A DNA stretch of 64,000 nt. It comes from Craterostigma plantagineum (Eukaryota; Streptophyta; Magnoliopsida; Lamiales; Linderniaceae). The translations under genes were made by a program, and so were the position numbers. The notes under the pieces were generated by a model. The model searched no databases. It had not been told where the DNA came from and was given only the letters and a program-made list of their open reading frames with translations. Where the stretch lies: the NCBI GenBank assembly GCA_027422505.1, contig JAPQWV010000017.1:18787501-18851500 (forward strand). Reading direction: 5' to 3'. Of the stretch, positions 32,944 through 43,389 are shown in pieces. Numbering within the stretch: the stretch's first letter is position 1; the number at the start of each line of letters is the position of its first letter.

Positions 32944-35588
32944 ATGGTGTCGAGTCGCGTACAAGTCATAGTATATTTCGGCGGCGATATAATTCAATCA
33001 TATGATGATACCATCAAATATAGTATCCGCCCTGTTGGGTATAGGCGAATTCGTCGCACCACCAGTTTTTCCGAGTTTATTTCGTTGTTGTTCGAAATTA
33101 CGGGTGCTGATAGCAGTCGTTGTTCGTTGACTATCCATGCCAAAAATGAATACTTTCAACATTCCCGCCATTTTCATCAGCTTTTTCAAATCTCCAACGA
33201 CAACGATTTACAATTTTTCATACATCCCGATTCAGAAAACAATTGTGTCGAGGTTTTTGTTGAAACAGTTGAAAATCCAAACTTTGATTTGAACGAAGAG
33301 CCTCATCGAAATTTTGAAGTTGGTTCTTCGAGTTACACCTGTACGGATTTTCCCGACATTGCCTCAGTTACGGCAGGGTTCAGTAATGTCTCTTTGGAGA
33401 TGTCGGGGCATGTTCCATTCAATATGCCGGAAGCCGTGTTAGAATCGGAGCCAGAAGTCGTGCCAGAACTCGAGGAAGACGTTCATGTTAGTGATTCAGA
33501 AGCGGACGATGTGGATCCACTTTTATCCGAGTTACCTGATCCCAACGAGGACGACGAGAATGACGACGACGATGCGCCAGATGATACCACTCCAACGAAC
33601 GTTGCTGCTCCAACGCTGTTTCAGTCCGTCCCATTTTTCCAAACGTATCAAATGCCACCTCCTGCTGGTGACGACTACGGTGGTTATGGGGAGTTTTACG
33701 ACAGAAATAACCCTATGTTTTGTCGAGGTATGATTTTTCAAACTAAAAAACATTTACAACGTGCCGTCGACGATTTTTCGATCAGGGTTGCTAGACGCGA
33801 GTATCACGTCAACGAGAGCAGCAATACACGTTGGACTGTCCAATGTAATCATACGGCCGATTGCCCATGGAGGCTGAAGGCATCCTTCAAGCCAAAAAAG
33901 GTTACTGGTCAGTTACAAAATTTGAAGGACCACACACTTGCTATATGAGTGAGCTGTCGACGACACACCGTAATATCTCTAGAAATTTTATTGCTGATTT
34001 GTTGGTTGGAACCGTAAGAGTCGATCCGCAGTTCCTACCCAAGAATGTCCAACAACTCGTGAAAGATAGATATGGCTACGATATCTCATATATTCAAGCT
34101 TGGCATGGTCTGAAAAGAGCTGTGGAAAATATTTACGGTACGTGGGAGGAGTCTGTTACCAAACTCCCAACATTTATGAAGGCATTGCAGCACTACAATC
34201 CGGGGACAATCGTTAGGTGGCTCAATCTGGATACAGAGAGCCCTGGACATTTCATTCTCGGGTATGTCTTTTGGGCCTTTAAACCGAGCATCGATGGCTT
34301 CAAACATTGTCGCAAGGTTGTTTGTGTCGATGGTACCCATTTATACTCCAAATTTTTGCACAAATTACTGATTGCGACGTCGTTGGACGCCAAGCAAAAC
34401 GTCTTTCCCCTAGCGTTTGCCATTGTCACGAATGAAAGTACACACTCATGGACTTGGTTCCTTACTAATTTGAAGATATTTGTTCTAGAGAATCAATCGG
34501 TTTGCCTTATTTCGGATCGTCATCCAGGTATTTAAGCTTAGATACATGGTAATTTACTCGTTATTTTCTTAAAATCAGTTACTTTTTGCGTCGTATATGA
34601 TGTGTACAGGTCTTACGGGAACAGTAGAAGCCACTGATTTCTTTCGCCCACCAAATGGAGTGCATCGCTTCTGTCTTCGCCATTTCAAGTCAAACTTCTA
34701 CAACAAATTCAAGGATCAACAATTGAAGGACCTATGTCATAGAGCCGGTACTGCGCCAACATTGGACAAATTCGATCGCATTATGGCTCAGATTGCGCAA
34801 ATTAATGAACGAGCGAAGCCTTGGTTAGAAAGAGCAGGGGTCGAGCAATGGTCGCTCGCACACGACGGCGGTTATCAATGTGGTGTCATGACGACTAATA
34901 TTTCAGAAGGGCTAAACGGGGTATTGAAAGGTGCTCGAATGCTACCCGCAAGAGCAATCGTTGATTTCACTTTTCATAGGTAAGCCCTGGCCTAATCACG
35001 ATTGATGCCGAAGTTCTAATTTTGTGGTTATGACTTTTTATTTTATTTCTTAAATTTCACAGGTGCGTACAGTATTTTCGTGATCGCTTTCAAGAAGCAT
35101 CGTCCCTAATGGCGAATAATGAAATAGATTGGTCACGTTATGCAACTAGATTGTTTCAAAGTGGGACGGCAGAATCTTGGGATCACGTTGTATACCGTTT
35201 TGATGTCCGACAACATACAGCAGAAATCATAACATCAGGAATTCATCAGCGCACATATGTGGTAAGGATCAACGATCGAACATGCACGTGTGGAAATTGG
35301 AGCAGGTATAGCATCCCATGTTCTCACGCACAAGCAGCTTGTCGTCAATGGCAAATTCACTCCGGTAGTCTAGTGGCGCAGTACTACAATAAGCATGAGT
35401 ATTTGAAGACATACGAAGGTACCTTTGAACCATTGCACGACGAACGGTACTGGACGCCCGAAAATTGGACGCTTATTCATAACGAAGCTCGTCGAGAGAG
35501 AAGTGGTCCCGGTAGATATAGTCGAAATCGCATAAGGAATGAGATGGATAGGGGTGAAACTCGTGCTAGACAACGCGGTAGGCGTTGA
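32944..35588 (+). CDS. MURA-type MULE transposase (three exons, one apparent frameshift)
   Basis: Start at ATG 32944. Exon 1 32944-34527, intron 34528-34609, exon 2 34610-34979, intron 34980-35062, exon 3 35063-35588; both introns are GT-AG, 82 and 83 nt, and joining restores family motifs (DRHPG-LTGTV, FTFHR-CVQYF). Domains: an N-terminal PB1-like region, an acidic linker (DDENDDDDAPDD), the MuDR DNA-binding domain with CNHTADCPW, the catalytic core with the first D in VVCVDGTHLY and second D in LISDRHPG, HRFCLRHF, and the glutamate in NISEGLNGVLK, then a SWIM zinc finger (CTCGNWSRYSIPCSHA). At 33894-33900 the frame must move by -1 to read KKGYWSVTKFEGPHTC; the site is AAAAAAG. The enzyme would cut and join MULE ends in the nucleus. 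Confidence 0.9.
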
Positions 35589-35649
35589 AAATAATATTAA
35601 ATGTTCTTTCACCGTTTTTGTATAATACATGGTTTATAAATTGAATATC

Positions 35650-36190
35650 TTAATACAAAATAAAATAATAATAATAAAAGAATAATATAATAATAATAAA
35701 ATAGTAATAATAAAACATCATAATAATAATAGTAATATAATAATAATATTAAAAAAAGAATAATAATAGAATAATGATAATAATTGTAATAATAAACAAA
35801 TATAATAATAATAGAGTAATAAGAATAATAATAGAATAACGATAATAATAATAATGGAATAATAAATATATATATAATAATAACGAATAATAATAATAAT
35901 AAACAGATATAATAATAATAGAGTAATAAGAATAATAATAGAATAACGATAATAATAATAATGGAGTAATAAATATATATAATAATAACGAATAATAATA
36001 ATAATAAACAGATATAATAATAATAAAGTAATAAGATAATAATAGAATAACGATAATAATAATAATGGAATAATAAATATATATAATAATAACGAATAAT
36101 AATAATAATAAACAGATATAATAATAATAGAGTAATAAGAATAATAATAGAATAACGATAATAATAAACAGAATAGTAAGAATAATGTAA
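35650..36190. repeat. (AAT)n-rich tandem array between convergent genes
   Basis: Almost pure A and T with a higher-order repeat of about 105 bp: the block AAACAGATATAATAATAATA (or a close variant) starts at about 35794, 35901, 36006 and 36110. The open frames here rich in Ile, Tyr and Leu are compositional artefacts. The array fills the space between the transposase stop (35588) and the mobile domain gene stop (36237). Confidence 0.88.
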
Positions 36191-36236
36191 TCATAATAGT
36201 CATTACAAAATTCAAAAATAACATAAAACATATAGA

Positions 36237-38403
36237 CTATCGGCCATGATGAGCCAAATGACCGCCAGTCCCACAACGAGCTGGCCTACGTACTCGATTT
36301 CCTCGACGGTTACCTTGCTCAGCATCATCATCTGGAGATCGAGGTCGGCGCGGTCGTGGGGAAGGTGTCGTAAACGCCTAAAAAGTGATAATGAAATTTT
36401 AATTCGATCGCTTTAAGTGCCAAATATAATTAATATACCTGATGATCCATATAAGGCGGCTGTGAGCTGGCCTGGGGTGCAGACGACTGAAAAAACGGCG
36501 CGAAGTCGTCGAAGAACGACGGGTTCACAGCTTCAGGTACCTGAGATGTACCGGCGTCGTGTGCGTCCCATGTTCCATACTCGTGTGCGTGAGATGTCTC
36601 GGGTATGTCGTGTGCGTGAGATGTCCCGGCCTCGTGTGCGTGAGATGTCCCAATGCTTCGTCGAGTTCGGCGTCGCGAGATAAACATGTTGTCCATCTGC
36701 CGCAGTAAACTGATCGACTGGTCATGGTCGCCGGTCTCCGAATAGTGAAGGCTGTCGTGAACCCCGCGTTCCTAAAAATAGAAAAGTAAATTATATAAGG
36801 ACTATTAATCACACTACATTAGTACATAAATTAAACTTACGATGGACGACATAAACACCGCATCCCCCATCTGAAAGCCCTGTGACATCTGTCTCGCATG
36901 AGGAGATATGTAGAGTCGAGTGATCCGATGGTACCACCCGTAATACCCGTCCTCCACCGAGCTGAAGGTAGTCGCGGGAGGACCATTCACGACGGCCTCC
37001 TCTCGTTCGTCCCACAACCCAATCCAGGCTGCGTGATGTTGTCTCCAATCCATCCCCGACCGCTGTCGACGCTCGTACGTATGAAGATCGTATCTCGATA
37101 CGGCGGATTAATGGGAATTCCTTGGACTATTCCGAACTGCCGCAACACCCGTTCGGGGTAATGAAACTCCACGATATTGAAGAATATCAGTGGACACCTC
37201 GATCGACAAGCCATCGGTAAGCACTCTGGAGGAAGAGCGGTAATCTCTGGGTCGTCCATGTTGTATGGAGTCCACGCAAATTGATGCGGCTGCATGCGAT
37301 CAATGCACTCGCGAATTGTGCGTACATTCGAATGGGTCGACGTAGTAAAATTGAAGAACGAGTTCCACCTGTCAAATATTTACACGCCATTTATAAAAGT
37401 AAGAATGTAAAATATTTGCCAACTTTCGGAAATTTTTCAGACCTCGCTGCATGTGGCGGGGCCGGTAAGAGTATCCCGTCGGCTACGGTGGGCTCCATCG
37501 TGATACGAATATCACCCCGTACTGGCTGAAAGGCAAAATCCTCACATATGCCCATGCCTAAAACGAATCATCCATTCTAAGTAAATATTTAATACCATTA
37601 AGATATAATAACGTTTGCTATATAATTACCTGCAATAGCCGTAGGGGTCCGCCTATATTTAGCTTTTTCGGCTCGCATGCCGAACAAAGCTCTCTGTATA
37701 GGAATGCCAGCACCGCACTGCCCCAACTATATGTGCTCACGTCCTCTATATCCTCCAACAGCTGAAGGTAAGTCAGTGAAACGGTGCTGGCGCTGCAATC
37801 GGGGAACATCACGGCACCGAATAGCAGCATCGCATAACCACGTGCTGATTGTTCGACCTCTTCCTCATCGCTATCATCCGTTATCGGATGGTCCAACAAC
37901 CAACTCGATAAGCACTTCATCGAAAGCGATGACCCCCTAATTTTATCCGCAGGCGGTCTAAAACCTAGCAACTCCTCACACTCGTCGATCCACTGGATGA
38001 CCGTCCTAGTATGGATCACACCAGAGACACAACTACCATCTATAGGTAACCCCCACAAGATACCTACGTCCTGTAAGGTGACAGTCGCTTCCCCAACATA
38101 AAAATGAAACGTATGGGTCTCCTTTCTCCAACGCTCTACCAACGCTGTAATCAAATGAGGGTCAACCCTCTGCGACATACAGCTGTAGACGCTGTATAGA
38201 CCCATAACGTTCAACTTTCCTAATAAGCGACCGTGTAAGATATTCGGTGCTTCTCTAGTACCCCACACAACATTTTCTAACGACCTACATTTAATAGTAC
38301 TATCTATCACACTCGGATCTAATAATAAGTCCCTACTACGGTGATTTGACTGCATCGTCAACACCGAACTATCAATAGGCCCGTAACAAGCATCCAAATC
38401 CAT
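36237..38403 (-). CDS. Plant mobile domain (MAIN-like) gene of the MULE, five exons
   Basis: Read leftward: exon 1 38403-37630, exon 2 37557-37443, exon 3 37368-36841, exon 4 36771-36439, exon 5 36377-36237, all with GT-AG introns. ATG 38403 gives MDLDACYGPIDSSVL. The plant mobile domain shows as NHRSRDLL, VERWRKETHTFHF, VTLQDVGILWGLPIDG, RGYAMLLFGAVMFPD, WGSAVLAFLYRELC, then WAYVRILPFQPV, RMQPHQFAWTPY and MDWRQHHAAW. Exon 4 holds imperfect GTSHAHE repeats; exon 5 is Arg-rich and ends GTGGHLAHHGR. Proteins of this family (often called serine/threonine phosphatase 7 long form homologue) occur both as host genes and in transposons; biochemical role unclear. Two single-base shifts, near 37528 and 37090, break this copy; at the first site the sibling at 45 kb keeps the frame. 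Confidence 0.85.
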
Positions 38404-38509
38404 TCTACATTTAATGAAACAAATCGACAATCAATAAAAGCATTTGATATGATGAAATTAACACAAAAAATTGATTTTCGAATCATAACGGGTACCCAAA
38501 CTACTCGCG

Positions 38510-39110
38510 TGTACGACGTCGTCTGGGCGGGGGAAAGACGGGGCGTGGGGCAGCGGCGGGGGGGCGGGGCAGCGACGGGGCAGCGGTCGCGGGGCAGCGA
38601 CGGGGGCAGGGCTGCGGGCGTGGCGTCGGGGCGTCGGGGGGCGGAGCAGCGACGGGCAGCGGCGGGCAGCGACGGGCAGCGGCGGGCAGCGACGGGGGGC
38701 GGGGCAGCGATGGGGGCGGGGCTGCGGGCGTGGGGCAGCGGCGGGGCAGCGTCGGCAGCGACGGGGGGCGGGGCAGGGACGGGGGCGGGCGTGGGGCAGC
38801 AACGGGCGGCGGGCGCGGGGCCGCGACGGCGGGCGGGGCAGCGACGGGGGCGGGGCTGCGGGCGTGGGGCAGCGACGGCAGCGGCGGTGCAGCGACGGGG
38901 GGCGGGGCAGCGACGGCGGGCGGGGCAGCGACGGGCGGCGGGGCAGCGGGCGCGGGGCAGCGACAGCGGGCGGGGCAGCGACGGCGGGCATGGCGTCGGG
39001 GCGTCGCGTCTCAGTCGGGCGCGGCGTGGCGTGGCGTCGGGGATCGCGGCGGTCGCGGCGGGCAGCAGTTCGGCGTCGTCTTCGTCGGCTTCGTCGTCGT
39101 CTTCGTCGTT
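38510..39110. repeat. GC-rich minisatellite upstream of the mobile domain gene
   Basis: About 600 bp of degenerate GGGGCAGCGACGG units, in strong contrast to the AT-rich surroundings, between the start of the mobile domain gene and the right palindrome cluster. Long Gly/Ala/Arg frames here are artefacts of the repeat. A shorter relative is at 45722-46130 in the second MULE copy. Confidence 0.88.
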
Positions 39111-39147
39111 TCAGTTCGTCGCGAGGGTTTCGTTATAAACCAGATCT

Positions 39148-39290
39148 AATTCGTACTCCCAGAGTACGAATTACTAATTCGTACTCTGGGTGTACGAGTT
39201 AGTCCAGGTAGGCGCACGCGCCAGCTGGGCCCGTAAATCGTACTCCCAGATTACGAGTTAGAGTAACTCGTACTCTGGGAGTACGAAAAT
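39148..39290. repeat. Palindrome cluster next to the right TIR
   Basis: Four short inverted repeats of the same TCGTACTC...GAGTACGA type as at 32465-32865, for instance AATTCGTACTCCC followed by AGAGTACGAATT at about 39149. Confidence 0.82.
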
Positions 39291-39368
39291 ACTTATTTTA
39301 TTAATACTTTTGCTTCTCCGTTTATTTTGTTAATGTTTGTTTTTTTTGTTTATTTAATTAAAAATACC
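39270..39368 (-). repeat. MULE right terminal inverted repeat
   Basis: Inverted partner of the left TIR, ending TTAATTAAAAATACC at 39368, followed by TSD AAAGAGGTT. Confidence 0.9.
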
Positions 39369-40175
39369 AAAGAGGTTTAATATGCCGATTAATAATAGAG
39401 TTTGTTGAGATTTTTGTTGGGAACAGATCGCTATACAAAAATAGTATCCCATTTTATATCCCACAATTTAGAAAATACAAAATAAAATAATACTTACTTA
39501 TGAAATCAATTCATTCTACATCTTTTAAAAATAAAAAAAAAAGACTTATTAAATCACTAACAACATAATAACTACCAAATGCTATTTTAGTATGAAACGA
39601 TATAATCATTAACTTTATTTTATTACGTAGGTGGACCAGAAATACTAGTTTATCAATTAATAAAAGAAAACAAGTAACTTGGTCAGCATGAAAAAAAAAA
39701 TCAAGAAACTTGGTCAGCACGAATTTAGGCGTGGTTTTAATTGATAAACTAGTATTTCTGGCACCATAGGCCTATTGGCCCAAACGACCAAAATAAGCCC
39801 AACACCCCTCACCTCGTACTCCCAATACAATATTAGCTCCCATGGTGCGGGCCTAAGCGGGCCAGCCTACACGAGGCACGGGCTTTAGCTAAACAAATTT
39901 TCTGAAATAGTTTGTGCGATTGAGTTTAATAAATGTATTTCTTAGACTAAGAAATCAGCCCATTAAATATAAAACTCGACAACTTCTGTATAAGAATGAG
40001 GGTTTTTTCATAAAACACGGAGCCGACATGTATCTGATGAGCTATTTTTTATCTTTCTTGTCCTGTTAGAAAAAGGAGGCCATCTTACATTTTATTTCTT
40101 TGAGCTTTGGTTAGAAAACGTTTAGATACTTGTCCCACAATTTCACGTTTTTGCTATCAGTCTATTCATTAGCAG
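39369..40175. other. Gene-free interval with a perfect 25-bp inverted repeat
   Basis: 39636-39660 and 39737-39761 are perfect reverse complements (CCAGAAATACTAGTTTATCA plus AATTAA), with a 76-bp spacer containing ACTTGGTCAGCA twice. This may be a small MITE, but no TSD is clear. No gene is supported. Confidence 0.65.
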
Positions 40176-40290
40176 AGCCACATTTGTTCCCATCAACGAT
40201 TAGTAAAGTCTCGACGTTATTCGTAGCCAAGACCATCTTATCTTTACCGATGCGAGTGGGCTCGAAGATCTTAGCTTGTGTAAGAATCGT
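40176..40290 (-). pseudogene. DEAH helicase fragment 1
   Basis: The minus frame reads LTQAKIFEPTRIGKDKMVLA followed by TNNVETLLIVDG, clearly related to the DEAH helicase segment around motif V ([32 protein letters not shown]). It is short, has diverged at key positions and has no flanking helicase sequence in the expected order. Confidence 0.7.
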
Positions 40291-40644
40291 GGAAAAACCA
40301 TCAAGCATGTAATCGACTATGAGATTCGTGAAAATGAAGTCGTACAACTCAGGAATCATAATTCATGTTATTTATGTTACTCTCATCTCGAAGGTATCGG
40401 CGCATCTATGGGAATTCCGCTGGGGGAGAACAAGGTTTGAAGAATGCTTTCGACTATATTAGGAGTACAATTTTCTAACGATTTTATGTAAAAAAAATTG
40501 TTGGCACACATTTTGCTTTTATTTGGTTTTATCCTTTAGTTTATAAAGTTAACTTTTGACACTTTATTTAAAATTGTCAAAAATTAAATTTCTTAATTTG
40601 AGGGGAAAAAATAAAAGCAAAATGTTAGAAAATTTGTGTAATGT

Positions 40645-40781
40645 GTTGCGTTTATAACCAGCCGCAAACACTTTTCGGGGAATGTTCTCCCCGGACTGAC
40701 ATGCCCAGTGATCCTTTGATGCTCTCGAGATCGAGTGATTATAAGCAATTCAACTTTAGTTTTTGGATTGTACGATTCCAT
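40645..40781 (-). pseudogene. DEAH helicase fragment 2
   Basis: The minus frame reads SYNPKTKVELLIITRSREHQ then RITGHVSPGRTFPEKCLRL, matching the motif VI region of DEAH helicases (SYNPRTGM...[17 protein letters not shown]). On this strand it lies before fragment 1, although in the protein it should come after it, so the two are rearranged or from separate insertions. The Arg fingers of motif VI are altered. Confidence 0.7.
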
Positions 40782-41184
40782 TTTTAAATTAAATTGGTTA
40801 TTTCAATTCCATGTTTTTTTTTCTCTTTTAACTTTTTTATTTATTTAGTTTGGTGGGCTTTGAGATTGCAAATTTGTCTTTAGAAAACGTCTTGCTTGGA
40901 ATTACTAGCGACGTAGTTCCAATGCTTCGACTAAGTTCAATACGATGCGAATCTGAACCTCAACGTTAATCACACTTATACTAAGTTCAGCTTGATGCGA
41001 ATGCGGACTTCAATATCATCTCTGTGACAATCTAACTTCCAATGTGATTAATTTATTTGTGTATATATACTGTTCCAAGTCCACAAAGACAAGGTAAATA
41101 AAGACGTCCAAGGTAAGATATAATCCATGACCTATAGATGAAAATATTATTTGTACCAACACAAGTTGAGTATCCATTAGGAAC

Positions 41185-42724
41185 TGATAAGTTCAGATTT
41201 TACGTAAATATACACCCATAAAAGTGTGTTATATGTAGTGTTTATCTAAGTATCATTCGATATTCTATATTTACATACATCTCTTATGTTTTACAGATAT
41301 CGATGTGTAAAGAATCGAAAGAAGAAAATCAAAGCGTGAAACCTAAAGATTTTCTGGTTTCACAAATATAATTAAGGGGACCCTCAAGAAGAAGTGAGAA
41401 CAAAACTCTTTACGACCAAGCAAGGATTGCATACAAAAGTCTCACATGGGTTAAAATAAGACATTTAATATTCAAGAGAAAATCATGCATGCAATCTTCA
41501 AAGCTGCGCATGATCCACCTAATATGACTAAGGGACAAGAAATGAAAGCAACGATTTTATTATATATATAGCCATCGAAAAGATCAGAACGGGCGAGAGG
41601 CTGTGGACATGTAACTTTGGGAGCTGAGGCCATTAATATCACAAGCAGGCAGCTCATACAAAAGACACACAGCTCAACCAAGCACTTTTTGTTAGCTCTC
41701 CACTCACGCACGTCACCAGTCCAAACTTCACTAAGCAGCTCTCATCCACTCATATCATCGAACCCACGTTCGGAGCAGAGAGCACGAGGCCACCGTAGAC
41801 TACTTTCGCGGCGACGAGAGTTCGAAGAGAAGGCGTAGCTAGCTCACACGACGCGAGACACCGTGGCGACGCCTAACGACTTGGTTATCGTAAGGGACGA
41901 ATTTGTATTTTTATTTAAGACGTTAACAATGATGCTTCCCTTTGATTCGTCGTTGTTTACGTGTATTAATATGCTAGCGTAAAATATTACGTGATTTAGG
42001 CCATGCGGCCGGATTGTGAGTTCGTCTTAATGTTAATCGCATCGTATTTAATCGTATGAGTCGAGTTATGTGTTTATGTTTGTGTTTAATGCTTGCGTGT
42101 GTCTGATCAACATATGCACGATATTTGATTGGTTTATGAGACGGACAAAGTGATTAGACCGGTTAGAACGATAAATATAAAGCACCACGACGTAAAACCG
42201 ACCAGAAATGGAATTCGGTTTCGTATGTGTGGTTTCCGAAGTCTTAGGCGCCGAAAGCGTCTAAACTCGGGGAATTTCATAAATGTTAAATGCGTGCGTA
42301 GAAACTACAGTCTTATAGACATATAGGGATTGGTTTTCTAGCGCATAGGATCGTTATTGCGGGACAAACGAGTAGCGATAATTTTAGGAAATTCTACTTT
42401 GACTGAGACTCGTTTTGCTTATTTATAATTGATTGCATGTAGACGTAGGAATATTCGTGCCGAGCATGCGCCTTGATCACGTTGTTGTCAATTGATTTTT
42501 CGATCGTTAATTGTTTGTATTTGCGTATTTGCGTTTTTATCTAGTTTGATATTAAAAATAAAAATCATAAAAACACCATATTTAAAAATCGCTTCAGTCT
42601 AAATTCAATTTCGAATTAATATCTTAAAATTAATCGAGCTGTCATCGTTGATCGATACTTGGACTTACGTCCATTTTATACTACTTGCACGACCTAGTAC
42701 ACTTGCTAGTATTCGAGCGTGTCA
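41185..42724. mobile_element. Solo LTR
   Basis: A 1,540-bp unit starting TGATAAGTTC and ending GCGTGTCA, bounded by a perfect 5-bp TSD, GGAAC, at 41180-41184 and 42725-42729. No PBS, coding region or second LTR is present, so unequal recombination probably removed the rest. The TGATAAGT start is reminiscent of plant Ty3/gypsy LTRs, but the family is not assigned. A TATATATAT tract near 41560 could be its promoter. Confidence 0.82.
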
Positions 42725-42729
42725 GGAAC

Positions 42730-43236
42730 ATTGTTTGAAGGTGTTATTGGGTTTAGGTAATTTACCAAGAAGGGAATGTCTTACACCATAATGCTTGGAC
42801 GACACCTCGGTTATGTGTTAGGTAACGTAATTTCGTATATTCTTGCATGAATGTATTATGGCCCCACCCAAGTGATTACTCCGCCCATAAACTTTCTAAA
42901 TCAAATCATCATAGATATTTTTCGGCTTCTCTTTTGTCCACCTGAACCTGAAGGAATATATGCATTAAAACTAGCTATACTACAAATTAAATAAATAAAT
43001 TAAAAGAAATATCAGATCTTGAGTACAATGCATTGATATTCGGTGGTTGGGATCTCTCCCATGGTTGTTATTACCATTTGTTGTGACATGTAAATGGTAA
43101 TAAAAGCTATCTGTACTTTACTTATCTTCTTGGTAGGACTTCTAGTTTTAGTAAACCTCAATCAAGGCCCGTGCATCGTTTTTCCTTACAATCCCAACCT
43201 TGAGAACAACCTATTATTTTCCCTTGGCATTATGTG
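42730..43236. other. Gene-free interval
   Basis: Nothing coding or repetitive that I can support. Its last nine bases (CATTATGTG) are the left TSD of the second MULE copy. Confidence 0.5.
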
Positions 43237-43389
43237 GGTATTTTTAATTAAATAATAAGAAAAAACAGTCATAAAAAAATAAACGTAAAAGGAGAAGTAT
43301 TAATAAAATAGGGGTCTTCGTACTCCTAACTCGTATTCTGAGAATACGAATTACTTCGGCCCGCTGGATATAGGCGAATTCGTCGCAAC

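Larger units (their letters stand above)
32339..39368. mobile_element. Mutator-like element (MULE) with two convergent genes
   Basis: A structurally complete 7.0-kb element. The ends are inverted copies beginning GGTATTTTTAATTAAATAAA and matching for roughly 100 bp, flanked by a perfect 9-bp TSD, AAAGAGGTT (32330-32338 and 39369-39377), the length expected for Mutator. The plus strand carries a MURA-type transposase, the minus strand a plant mobile domain gene. Their 3' ends face each other across an (AAT)n-rich array. Clusters of short palindromes lie next to both TIRs and a GC-rich minisatellite lies before the mobile domain gene. The arrangement parallels maize MuDR (mudrA and mudrB convergent). 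One apparent frameshift in the transposase and two in the mobile domain gene suggest recent inactivation, though one could be a recoding site. Confidence 0.95.

Noticed and set aside
35718..36276. Open frames rich in Ile, Tyr and Leu resembling membrane proteins
   Set aside because: Translation of (AAT)n/(ATA)n repeats; apparent transmembrane character is compositional.
38449..39138. Long Gly/Ala/Arg open frames on both strands
   Set aside because: They are by-products of a GC-rich tandem repeat with few stop codons; no domain, start context or conservation in the second copy.
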